Assembly: GCA_003243425.1 (NCBI GenBank)
Contig: QFQP01000012.1
Location: 62,001 to 126,000 of the forward strand
Source: Archangium gephyra
GTDB taxonomy: Bacteria; Myxococcota; Myxococcia; Myxococcales; Myxococcaceae
DNA length: 64,000 nucleotides
Direction: 5' to 3'
Position 1 is the first letter of the stretch, and each line of letters starts with the position of its first letter. Under the pieces are notes generated by a model, which searched no databases, had not been told where the DNA came from, and worked only from the letters and a program-made list of their open reading frames with translations. Of the stretch, positions 1 through 7,990 are shown piece by piece. A program made the translations under genes and the position numbers.

Positions 1-479
1 GCACGTCGCTGCGCTTCGTCGGCGCGGTGCGTGGGAGCGCGCGGCGGAATGCCTGCCGGTGGAGCGGCCCTATGCGGTGGGTGGTGCGTGAGGGAGCCAA
101 CGCCCGGCGCTCGACCGGTACCGCGCAGCTGCCGGGGCCAACGTGAACGTGCACGAAGCAGCGCGGCTGGTTCGCGACGATCAGTCGAGCCGAAGGGCGC
201 CCAAAGCGGTGCGCGCTGACCAAAGGAGCACGCGCCGCCCCCCCGACCAGGCATGCCCCCAGCTTCGAGCGCTCGGTCGTTCACGTCACGCGCGCTTCGT
301 GACGGTGAGCGTTCGTGGCTATGGAAACCACAGCCCGCTGTGGTCGCCGTCACCACGAACGCTTCCAACGCCTCACGAAGCGTGAACGCGCACGGAAGCG
401 AGGGGCCAGTACGCGACGAGCACCGGGCCACCCATGAACAACGCCTCGCCCCTGAGCAAACGGTGTACATCGCCGCACC
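1..479. other. Left-edge region without a supported gene
   Basis: I see no convincing gene in this stretch. Short open frames entering from the left edge (one stopping near 91, another near 143) could be the 3' end of a gene cut by the window but resemble nothing I recognise. The only clear structure is the nested inverted repeat at 290-391. A TGTACAT hexamer-like element at 465-470 lies about 9 nt before the first gene. Confidence 0.5.
290..391. repeat. Nested inverted repeat (REP/hairpin-like element)
   Basis: Several pairs of arms face each other around a common centre. The outer arms contain CTTCGTGA and TCACGAAG, the middle arms are AGCGTTCGTGG (308-318) and CCACGAACGCT (352-362), and an inner hairpin pairs ACCACAG with CTGTGGT around a four-base loop. 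The element could fold as a cruciform or RNA hairpin upstream of the first gene. Function unknown. Confidence 0.65.
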
Positions 480-836
480 ATGCACGCACACGAAGCCATC
501 GCGCAGAGCTGGCTCGACGTCTTCAACAAGGGCGACGTGGCCGCGCTCGTCGACCTCTACGCCGACGACTGCACGCACACCTCGCCGAAGATCCGCGCGC
601 TGCACCCCGAGACCGGCGGCAAGCTGCTCGGCAAGGCGGCGCTCACGAAGTGGTGGACCGACGCCATGAAGCGGCTGCCGGGGCTCCGCTACGAGAAGAC
701 CGCCATCACCGCGAACGACGACCGCGTGTTCCTGGAATACGTGCGCCACGCGCCCGACGCAGACCCGATGCCCATCGCCGAGGTCTTCGACGTTCGCGGC
801 GGGAAGATCGTCGCCTCGCGCGTGTACCACGGCTGA
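480..836 (+). CDS. SnoaL-like (NTF2-fold) protein
   Basis: A 118-residue single-domain protein of the SnoaL/NTF2-like cone fold. The N-terminal helix runs into the family signature 'WLDVFNKGDVAALVDLYADDCTH', here seen in pieces as FNKGD and LYADDC, and the C-terminal strands (VFDVRGGKIV, RVYHG) match the closing sheet. Such proteins bind small hydrophobic ligands or act as isomerases or cyclases, but no specific substrate can be read. The stop TGA forms a TGATCA palindrome and lies 4 nt before the next ATG, so it is probably cotranscribed with the aminopropyltransferase. No signal peptide, so cytoplasmic. Confidence 0.8.
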   Translation: MHAHEAIAQSWLDVFNKGDVAALVDLYADDCTHTSPKIRALHPETGGKLLGKAALTKWWTDAMKRLPGLRYEKTAITANDDRVFLEYVRHAPDADPMPIAEVFDVRGGKIVASRVYHG

Positions 837-840
837 TCAG

Positions 841-2340
841 ATGAACCGGTCGCTGCTGTTTCTCACCGTGCTGGTCATCGCCACGTGCGGGCTCATCTAC
901 GAGCTGCTGGTGGGCACGCTCGCGAGCTACCTGCTGGGCGACAGCATCACGCAGTTCTCGACCGTCATCGGCGTGTACATGTTCGCGCTCGGCATCGGCG
1001 CGTGGCTGTCGGGGTTCATCGACAAGGGCGTGCCGCAGCGCTTCGTCGAGATCGAGCTGGCCGTCGCGCTGTGCGGCGGCATCAGCGCACCGTTCCTCTT
1101 CTTCACCTTCGCGGCCGGCGCGAGCTTCCGCGTCACGCTCTATTCGCTGGTGTTGATCATCGGCACGCTGGTGGGGCTCGAGATCCCCCTGCTGATGCGG
1201 ATTCTGAAGGAGCAGCTGCAGTTCAAAGACCTCGTCGCGCGTGTGCTGACCTTCGACTACCTCGGCAGCCTCTTCGCCTCGTTGCTCTTCCCCATCGTGC
1301 TGGTGCCGAAGCTCGGGCTGGTGCGCACGTCGCTGCTGTTCGGGTTGATCAACGCGCTCGTCGGCCTGTGGAGCACGTGGTTGCTGGCGCCGGTGCTGGG
1401 CTCCATCACGCGGCTGCGGATCAAGGGCATCATCGTGTCGGTGATTCTGGTCGTCGGGCTGGTCTTCGGCGACGCGATGACCTCGTTGTTCGAAGAGCAG
1501 CTGTACAACGAAGAGGTCGTGCACGCGCAGCAGACGCCGTACCAGCGCATCGTCGTCACGCGCAGCCACCGCGGGTTCTCACTCTTCCTCAACGGCAACC
1601 TGCAGTTCTCGTCGGTCGACGAGTACCGGTACCACGAGGGCCTCGTGCACCCCGCGTTTCAGCGGGCGAACCGGCGCGAGAACGTGCTCATTCTGGGCGG
1701 CGGTGACGGGCTGGCGATGCGCGAGGTGCTCCGTTACGGCGACGAAGTGAAGCGCGTGACGCTGGTCGACCTCGACGGCGCGATGACGAAGCTGGCCACG
1801 TCGTCGGAAGAGCTGGCGACGTTGAACGGCCATTCGCTGAATGATCCGCGCGTGAAGGTCGTCAACGACGACGCCATGCAGTGGCTCACCACAACAGACG
1901 AGCGGTTCGACGTGGTGATCATCGATTTCCCCGACCCCAACAACTTCTCGCTGGGCAAGCTGTACACCACGCGGTTCTACGCGCTGCTGCGCTCGCACCT
2001 CGCCGACGACGGCGTGGCCGTGGTGCAGAGCACGTCACCGCTCTTCGCGCGGCAGAGCTTCTGGTGCATCGACACCACGCTGCAGGCCTCGGGCTTCGAG
2101 ACCGCCGCGTACCACGTGTGGGTGCCGAGCTTCGGTGAGTGGGGCTACGTGCTCGCGGCGCGTTCACTCTCGTCGCCGCGTCATCCGCTGCCGGCGGGGC
2201 TGCGCTTCCTCGACGACGAGACCACGCCCACGTTGTTCGTGTTCCCCAGAGACATGAGCCGCGTGCCGGCGGAAGTGAACAAGCTCAACAACCAGGTGCT
2301 CGTTCACTATTACGAAGACGAGTGGCGCCGCTGGAACTGA
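841..2340 (+). CDS. speE: Membrane-fused polyamine aminopropyltransferase (spermidine synthase-like)
   Basis: A 499-residue protein with about seven hydrophobic segments in residues 1-210 followed by a spermidine-synthase-like Rossmann domain. The AdoMet-type binding loop GGGDG is at residues 286-290, with an acidic strand end (TLVDLD) after it and the motif DFPDPNNF at about 362-369 where aminopropyltransferases have their catalytic Asp region. Soluble SpeE is about 290 residues, so this is the long form with a membrane module. It would transfer an aminopropyl group from decarboxylated AdoMet to an amine acceptor, although the substrate of membrane-fused forms is uncertain. Starts 4 nt after the SnoaL gene. 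Confidence 0.85.
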   Translation: MNRSLLFLTVLVIATCGLIYELLVGTLASYLLGDSITQFSTVIGVYMFALGIGAWLSGFIDKGVPQRFVEIELAVALCGGISAPFLFFTFAAGASFRVTLYSLVLIIGTLVGLEIPLLMRILKEQLQFKDLVARVLTFDYLGSLFASLLFPIVLVPKLGLVRTSLLFGLINALVGLWSTWLLAPVLGSITRLRIKGIIVSVILVVGLVFGDAMTSLFEEQLYNEEVVHAQQTPYQRIVVTRSHRGFSLFLNGNLQFSSVDEYRYHEGLVHPAFQRANRRENVLILGGGDGLAMREVLRYGDEVKRVTLVDLDGAMTKLATSSEELATLNGHSLNDPRVKVVNDDAMQWLTTTDERFDVVIIDFPDPNNFSLGKLYTTRFYALLRSHLADDGVAVVQSTSPLFARQSFWCIDTTLQASGFETAAYHVWVPSFGEWGYVLAARSLSSPRHPLPAGLRFLDDETTPTLFVFPRDMSRVPAEVNKLNNQVLVHYYEDEWRRWN

Positions 2341-2350
2341 GCGGTCGGCC

Positions 2351-3304
2351 TCAGACCAGCTGATCCTCGTCGTCGTCTTCGTCACCGTCGTCGGTCTCGT
2401 ACTCGTCGCCTTCCTGGAGCCACTCGAAGGCCTCCACGCGCGCGTGCACCACGCCCAGCAACGTGCCCAGCGTCGCGTCGTCCCACGACACCAGGTCCGA
2501 TGAATCGAGCTTCTGCTGCTCATGCGGGCTGCCCGACGAGAACAGCTCGCGGAGCAACGAGCGGCTCCAGAAGCGCAGACCACTCACCGCTTCGTGAACC
2601 GCGCCCTGCGCTGCAGCTGCCTTGCGGTCGAACCCGTCGGCTTCGATGGACTCGAGGAGCTCTTCGAGGTCGGCGTCAGGTTCGAAGCTCTGCGGGTCTT
2701 CCGAGATGGTGCGCGCCCACGCTTCGGAACGAACGGCCTCGAGCAGCGCTTCAGCCAACGCGCGCTGCACGTCGATCTCGGCCGCGTCACGCAGCACCGC
2801 TGAGTCGATGAACGCGTCGGCGGGCTCGAGCACCGGCAGTTGCGAGAGCAGCGCATTCACGTCGGCGCGCGCCGAGGCAGGGCCGAGCTCGGTCTTTCCA
2901 ATCGCCCACAGCAGCACGCGCAGCTCTTCGGTGGTCCAGTCGACGGCGTCGATGTCGTCGTCGCTCCACTCACCCGGCGCGCGCTCGAACAGGTCGACGC
3001 CTTCAGGCCCGAGGTTGCCGAACAGCCCGTGCACGTCGACCCACTCGCTCAACGCCTTCGCGCGCGCGACGTCGCGAGTGGCCTCGATGCGGGACCGCTC
3101 GACCAGCGCCGCGACCATCAACGCGCGGCCCGCGACCACGTCTGCCTCGGGGGGCGCGGCGATCGGCGCTGAATCATCACGGTCGTCGAAGTCGTCGTCG
3201 TCGGTCACCGGAACGCCGGTGGCGGTGGCCGGCTCGCGCACCGGCATGCCTTCGGTCGCGGTCGCTTCGTCGGGGTCGAAGAGCGGCTTCTTGATGGTGG
3301 CCAT
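2351..3304 (-). CDS. DUF4272-like protein
   Basis: A 317-residue cytoplasmic protein with very acidic ends. The core (about residues 50-260) has the pattern of DUF4272: RSRIEATRDVARAK, then WVDVHGLFGNLGPE, then WTTEELRVLLWAIGK, and a closing helix with AVHEAVSGLRFWSR. No catalytic function is known for the family. The start at 3304 (MATIKK) is chosen because a TACGTT hexamer sits 6 nt upstream and longer in-frame extension would run into the divergent lipoprotein gene. The C-terminus is an Asp/Glu run. Convergent with the aminopropyltransferase gene, 10 nt apart. Confidence 0.65.
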   Translation of the reverse strand: MATIKKPLFDPDEATATEGMPVREPATATGVPVTDDDDFDDRDDSAPIAAPPEADVVAGRALMVAALVERSRIEATRDVARAKALSEWVDVHGLFGNLGPEGVDLFERAPGEWSDDDIDAVDWTTEELRVLLWAIGKTELGPASARADVNALLSQLPVLEPADAFIDSAVLRDAAEIDVQRALAEALLEAVRSEAWARTISEDPQSFEPDADLEELLESIEADGFDRKAAAAQGAVHEAVSGLRFWSRSLLRELFSSGSPHEQQKLDSSDLVSWDDATLGTLLGVVHARVEAFEWLQEGDEYETDDGDEDDDEDQLV

Positions 3305-3310
3305 GCGCGC

Positions 3311-3316
3311 AACGTA
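3311..3316 (-). promoter_or_regulatory. Candidate -10 element for a leaderless start
   Basis: On the minus strand this reads TACGTT and ends 6 nt before the ATG at 3304, with no Shine-Dalgarno between, so transcription would begin at or near the start codon. Confidence 0.4.
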
Positions 3317-3376
3317 GCCGTCGTGACGGACATCATGGGCGCTTTCGATTCGCGCACGAATCGGTGACGCGACGCG

Positions 3377-3382
3377 TACAGT
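3377..3382 (+). promoter_or_regulatory. Candidate -10 element (TACAGT)
   Basis: TACAGT lies 10 nt before the ATG at 3393 and there is no purine-rich ribosome site in the gap, fitting a leaderless or near-leaderless transcript. Confidence 0.4.
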
Positions 3383-3392
3383 GCCGCGCCCG

Positions 3393-4259
3393 ATGCGACG
3401 CCTGTCGTTGTTGCTGCTGCTCACCTTCGTCACCGCTTGTGGACCGCGCACCATGCAGGTGCGCCTGAAGGACGCCGAGCGGCTCGCCAACCACGCCGAC
3501 GACTTGTTGAACGAAGCGCAGGCCGCCGCCGACGCCGCGCAACCCGAGAAGCTGCAGCGCGCGCTCGACGCCGCAAAGAAGGACCTGAACGACAAGGACT
3601 TCTCGCTCGTGGCCGGCGCGCACGACTACCTCGACCGCTACAACGAGCTGAGCGGGCGCGTGCCCACCGTGAAGCAGGACCGTGAACACCGCGACCTCGT
3701 GGCGAAGATCGACGCCGCCAGGACGCAGCTGACGCCGAAGGTGCAGGCGTTCAATGACGCGGCCGCGGCCTCGAACCCGAGCGCGCCGGGCGCCTCGGTC
3801 ATCACCGACGTCGAAGCGAAGTCGAAGGAGCTCGCCGACGCGCTCGCTCCGCAGCTCGCGTTGATCAACTCCACGCCGGAAGGAGCGCAGTGGGTGAAGA
3901 CCCAGCAGGACGCGATGGCGAAGGCGGGTGAAGCGGCGACGCGCGGAAAGAAGGGGGTGGCGTTCCTCGAGGGCCCCGTCGCTGCGTGGCGTGAAGGGCT
4001 CGCGCTGCAGACCGCCGCGAAGGGCAAAGCGACGCCGGCAGAAAAAGAGCAGTCACTGCTCGCTGCGAAAGAGAAGCTGGTCAGCTGTGCGACCGCCGCG
4101 AAGACCTTCGCCGACGACAAGAGCATCAGCGCGCTGGCCTTCACCGTTCCCGAGGGAAAACCGCTCACGCCGACGCAGCTGGTGGGCACCTGCCAGAAGG
4201 CGCTCAAGCCGGTCGAGGTGGAGCTGAAGGCCGCGCAGAAGAAGCTGAAGAAGAAGTGA
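3393..4259 (+). CDS. Helical lipoprotein of unknown function
   Basis: A 288-residue predicted lipoprotein: basic MRR start, hydrophobic stretch, and lipobox ending in TAC, placing the lipidated Cys at about residue 15. The mature part is rich in Ala, Lys, Asp and Glu with long helical heptad-like stretches (for example around KLQRALDAAKKDLND and VELKAAQKKLKKK), so a coiled-coil periplasmic protein anchored to a membrane is likely. An upstream GTG at 3381 is in frame but would bury the signal peptide; the ATG at 3393 is preferred. No homologous family recognised. Confidence 0.75.
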   Translation: MRRLSLLLLLTFVTACGPRTMQVRLKDAERLANHADDLLNEAQAAADAAQPEKLQRALDAAKKDLNDKDFSLVAGAHDYLDRYNELSGRVPTVKQDREHRDLVAKIDAARTQLTPKVQAFNDAAAASNPSAPGASVITDVEAKSKELADALAPQLALINSTPEGAQWVKTQQDAMAKAGEAATRGKKGVAFLEGPVAAWREGLALQTAAKGKATPAEKEQSLLAAKEKLVSCATAAKTFADDKSISALAFTVPEGKPLTPTQLVGTCQKALKPVEVELKAAQKKLKKK

Positions 4260-4603
4260 CTGCGCTTTGCATTGAGCGCGGCCGGTGAGTTCAGACCGTG
4301 CGCGTGACGGAGCGGCGCGCGACGCCGCACGAGGTCAGCACAACTCGTGCTGGTCGTAGAAATTCGCCGCTTTCGCTCGAGCAGGCTGACGAAGACTCCC
4401 GTCGCCCGTTTTTCATCGACCTGCTGGAGCTCGCGACCTGTTGCCTCGATGCCGCGGGCCAGCCGGCGACGGGCACGGCGCGACACCTCGTCGTCATCGC
4501 GCATGGCTCGCCGATACCGCCCCACATGTAGGCGGCACCTGACACACAACGCCGCCGCAACATTCGACGATACTGCTTCTCTCCCCACGCCTTCGGAGCA
4601 CGC
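4260..4603. other. Intergenic region, no supported gene
   Basis: A 344-bp gap between two plus-strand genes. Short frames exist on both strands but none has a ribosome site, family resemblance or consistent composition. A weak GCGCT/AGCGC hairpin near 4263-4280 could end the upstream transcript. Confidence 0.45.
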
Positions 4604-6502
4604 ATGGCCCCCGTCAATCGCCGCAGTGGTTCGAGCACCAACGCCGAGCAAGCCCGCCGCAACGCCGCCGCCGCTGAACGTCGCCGCGCCGCCGCCGCCG
4701 CCAGACAAGCCTCCGCACGGCAGCAGAGCGCCGCGCTCGAGCGTCGCCGTGACTCGTTCACCGGCACCCGCCGCGATTCGCTGATGCGCAACTACAACGG
4801 CGGCGCCAACCGCGACCTCAACCGCCTCGCGAACGGCGGCGGCAACAGCACCACGCGCGCGAATCGTGATGGCTCGCAGACCACCACGCGCCGCAACGGC
4901 AACGTCGAGCAGTCACTCACCACGCGCGGCGGCCTGGGCGGTCGTGGCGCCGTGCGCTTCGAGCAGACCACCACACGTCGCAACGGCACCGGCTCGACCA
5001 CGCAACGCTACAACGCCGACCGCGACCTCTTCGGCCGCACCAGCAGCACGCAGAGCAGCGAGACCTCGGTCACCCGCCGTGGAGCCACGGAGACGCGCTC
5101 GCGCAGCACCGCCACCGACACCCGCGGCCGCCGCACGGTGACCGAGAGCACGGGCACTTCGCGCGAACGCAACGGCGTGACGACCAGCCAGACGCGCGGC
5201 ACCGTGCGCGGTCAGGGTACGCGGCAGAACACGCGCTCCAGCGAGACCGTCACGCGCAACGCAGACGTCACCACCACGCGCGGCCGCACGTCGACCACCG
5301 GCACGGCGACCACGCGCACCGACCGTCAGGTGACGACCGAGAACGGCCGCGCGCGGCTGGGTTCTTCGTTCGACCGACGCACCGAAAACCGCGTCGGCGG
5401 TAGCTACGAGCGGTTGAGCGGCACCCAGCGCCCGCAGGACACCAGCGTCAGCCGTGAAGATCGCGGCACGCGTGCGCAGGGTGTGGCCGACGCCGTCAAC
5501 GGGCTCGGCGTGCCGCGGCACGACCTCATCACGCGCCGCGAAGAGACGGACACCTCGGGCCTGACCGAAGCGCGTCGTGACCGGCCGACGTTCGCCGGCG
5601 CGTTCACCGGTACCCAGTCGGCGCAGCACCTCGACGTGGGCGTGAACGGCGCGAGCGGCCGTTTCATGCGTGGCGCGAGCGCGGGCGTGTACGCGCAGAC
5701 GCGCGGTCGTGCAGAAGGCCGGCTCGGGACGGCAGAGGGCACGCTGTCGGCGCACGCCGAAGCGCGCGCGTCGGTCGATGCCACCGGTACGTTGAACAGC
5801 AACGGTCTGACGGCGAGCGCGACGGCCCGCGCCAGTGTCTCGGCAGAGGCGTCGGCCACGGGCTCGCTCACCTCGCGCCCGGCGCGATTCCTGGGTGAAG
5901 ACCTCACCGTCGGCGTCACCGGCACCGCGCGCGTTCGCGCCGAAGCGACGGCTGAAGCCACGGGCGGAGTTCGCGTTCAGCGCAACCCTCCGACGGCGGT
6001 GGTGGAAGGCAGCGCAGGCGTGTCGGCCGTGGTGCGCGCCGAAGCCGAGGTCACGGCGTCGGCCGGGCCGTTCTCGGTTCGCGCCACCGGTTACGCGAGC
6101 GCCGGCGCCGAAGCGCGTGCCTCTGGCGTCATCGGCTACGAAGACGGTCGGCTGCGCATCGGTGGTTCCGTCGGCGCGGCGCTGGGCGTCGGGCTCGGCG
6201 GCTCCGCCCAGGTGGAAGTCGACGTCGCGCAGATCGGCCGCATGGGTGTCGACGGGGCGCGTCGCGCAGGTCGTGCCGCGCACGCCGCCGCCGACCGTGA
6301 TGGCGATGGCCGCTTGAGCATGAACGACGTTCGCGCGGGCGCGCGGCAGGCCACGCAGGCGGCGCACCGCGCGGCCGACCGTGACGGCGATGGTCGTCTC
6401 GGTCTCAACGACGTGCGCGCCGGTGCTTCGCAAGCGGTGAGCGCGGCGACGAGCACCGTGGCGAACGCTGGCCGTCGCGTGGCTTCGTTCTTCGGTTGGT
6501 GA
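4604..6502 (+). CDS. Low-complexity Thr/Arg-rich protein with two C-terminal EF-hand loops
   Basis: A 632-residue protein with no signal peptide. Residues 1-50 are Ala/Arg-rich. Residues about 50-290 are a Thr/Arg/Ser/Gly tract with recurring TTTRRNG-type words. Residues about 310-560 consist of Ala/Gly/Val-rich alternating stretches (AEARASV, TGTARVRAEA) that suggest a repetitive beta structure. Two near-identical calcium-loop motifs follow, DRDGDGRLSMND at 564-575 and DRDGDGRLGLND from 592, each inside a helix repeat starting RRAGRAAHAA or similar. Role unknown; extracellular matrix, filament or exported effector are possibilities. GGAG lies just before the ATG. The Ala/Arg-rich start resembles that of the peptidase at 11945-12886. 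Confidence 0.7.
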   Translation: MAPVNRRSGSSTNAEQARRNAAAAERRRAAAAARQASARQQSAALERRRDSFTGTRRDSLMRNYNGGANRDLNRLANGGGNSTTRANRDGSQTTTRRNGNVEQSLTTRGGLGGRGAVRFEQTTTRRNGTGSTTQRYNADRDLFGRTSSTQSSETSVTRRGATETRSRSTATDTRGRRTVTESTGTSRERNGVTTSQTRGTVRGQGTRQNTRSSETVTRNADVTTTRGRTSTTGTATTRTDRQVTTENGRARLGSSFDRRTENRVGGSYERLSGTQRPQDTSVSREDRGTRAQGVADAVNGLGVPRHDLITRREETDTSGLTEARRDRPTFAGAFTGTQSAQHLDVGVNGASGRFMRGASAGVYAQTRGRAEGRLGTAEGTLSAHAEARASVDATGTLNSNGLTASATARASVSAEASATGSLTSRPARFLGEDLTVGVTGTARVRAEATAEATGGVRVQRNPPTAVVEGSAGVSAVVRAEAEVTASAGPFSVRATGYASAGAEARASGVIGYEDGRLRIGGSVGAALGVGLGGSAQVEVDVAQIGRMGVDGARRAGRAAHAAADRDGDGRLSMNDVRAGARQATQAAHRAADRDGDGRLGLNDVRAGASQAVSAATSTVANAGRRVASFFGW

Positions 6503-6685
6503 TCCGCTGATCACGGCTCGTTGACGTCGTGCGCGGTCGCGCTCGCTGGCGCGGCCCCGGGAAATGAGAGCTGCAAAAACACCGCGCTTCGACGCGGCTG
6601 CAGCGCTCACGAGGGCCTGGAGACCCTTCCGAGCCCGCGACCACGCTGGCAACGCCACATCTGCTCGGCGAAACTCCGCGGCCAC

Positions 6686-7990
6686 ATGGCACAGACGGAA
6701 CTGTTCACGAAGGGCCTCGCGGAACTCAAAGCCGGCCGCTTCGCCGAGGCGCGCAAGCTCTTCAACGACAACGAAGCCAGGCTCGGTACCACGGCAGCCA
6801 CGCTGCAGCTGCTCAAGGCCGCCGAGGCCAACGCCGCGCTCGGAAAAGTCGACGTCGCCGCGAAGGAATTTCAGGAAGTCATCGAGCGCAACCCCGCCAT
6901 CGCCGAGGGCTACCTGGGCCTGGCGCGCATCGCCATCTTCCTGGGCCAGCTCGACGACGCGAAGACGCACGCCACCGCGGCCGTGAAGATGGCGCCGCAG
7001 AACGCGATGTCGTGGACACTGCTTGGCCTGGTGCACGAAGCGAAGGGTGACATCGCCGGCGCGATGCCCAACCTCGAGAAGGGCGCGCAGCTCGGTCAGA
7101 GCGTCTACCTCGCGCAGTACAACATGGGCCGCATCCTCACCTCCGAGAAGAAGGCCAACCAGGGCATCGTGTACCTGCTGCGCGCCACGGAGCTCGACCC
7201 GAAGAACGCCGACGGGTGGATCGCGCTGGGCCTCGCGCAGCACCAGCTCAAGCAGTTCGACAAGGCCATCGCGTCACTCGACCGCGCGACGAAGGCGGCG
7301 CCGAAGAACCCCGACCCGTGGGCCACCATGGCCGACCTGCAGTTTCAGCAGAAGCAGTTCACGGCCGCGCGCGCGACGCTCGAGGCGGGCCTCAAGAACG
7401 TGGGCGACCACCCCGCGCTGCTCGAGAAGGCCATCGCCTGCTGCATGATGATCAACGACGCGCCCGGCGCCGTCGGCTACCTCGAGCGCGAGCTCCTCGT
7501 GGTGCCCAACTACGAGCAGGGCTGGCTCAACCTCGCGCACCTCTCGTTGCTCACCGGCAACCTCGACCGCAGCGAAGCGGCGGCCAAACACCTGCTCACG
7601 CTCGACCCCAGGAACTGGGAGGCATGGTTCCACCTCGGCAACCTGTACGACGCGGTGCCCGACGAAGCGAAGGCGGTGGACGCGTACAAGAAGGCGCTCG
7701 CCATCGTTCCCGACAACTGGAAGGTGTTGATGAACCTCGCCACCACGTACCTGCAGGGCGAGGGCAAGGCGAAGTGGGAAGAAGCGAAGAAGCTGCTCGA
7801 GAAGGCGCTGACCGTCGCGCCTCCGGGCGACTTCCGCGTGAAGTACAACCTCGCGCTCGCGCACGTGCGACTGGGTGACCGCGCCGCAGCGCTCGCCCTC
7901 GCGCGTGAGATTCAACAGAAGGCCCCGCCGAACGAGCCGATGTTCGCCGAGGCCAGGAAGCTCGAGAGCAATCTGCTCGAGAAGAGCTGA
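6686..7990 (+). CDS. Tetratricopeptide repeat protein
   Basis: A 434-residue protein made almost entirely of TPR units: the pattern W/L-x2-L-G/A-x8-A/Y-x3-F-x4-A-x4-P recurs from about residue 5 to 425, for example in GWIALGLAQHQLKQFDKAIASLDRA (read in pieces) and WFHLGNLYDAVPDE. No signal peptide or catalytic domain, so probably a cytoplasmic scaffold. The start at 6686 (MAQTEL) is preferred over an in-frame upstream start because homologous TPR sequence begins there. Its stop codon shares the palindrome TGATCA with the stop of the convergent amidase gene. Confidence 0.85.
   Translation: MAQTELFTKGLAELKAGRFAEARKLFNDNEARLGTTAATLQLLKAAEANAALGKVDVAAKEFQEVIERNPAIAEGYLGLARIAIFLGQLDDAKTHATAAVKMAPQNAMSWTLLGLVHEAKGDIAGAMPNLEKGAQLGQSVYLAQYNMGRILTSEKKANQGIVYLLRATELDPKNADGWIALGLAQHQLKQFDKAIASLDRATKAAPKNPDPWATMADLQFQQKQFTAARATLEAGLKNVGDHPALLEKAIACCMMINDAPGAVGYLERELLVVPNYEQGWLNLAHLSLLTGNLDRSEAAAKHLLTLDPRNWEAWFHLGNLYDAVPDEAKAVDAYKKALAIVPDNWKVLMNLATTYLQGEGKAKWEEAKKLLEKALTVAPPGDFRVKYNLALAHVRLGDRAAALALAREIQQKAPPNEPMFAEARKLESNLLEKS

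Noticed and set aside
4291..4791. Minus-strand frames in the 4260-4603 gap
   Set aside because: Arg/Ser-rich composition, no ribosome site, and they run into the flanking plus-strand genes.
4913..7243. A 776-codon minus-strand frame across the EF-hand and TPR genes
   Set aside because: Antisense shadow; the plus-strand genes have domains and ribosome sites.
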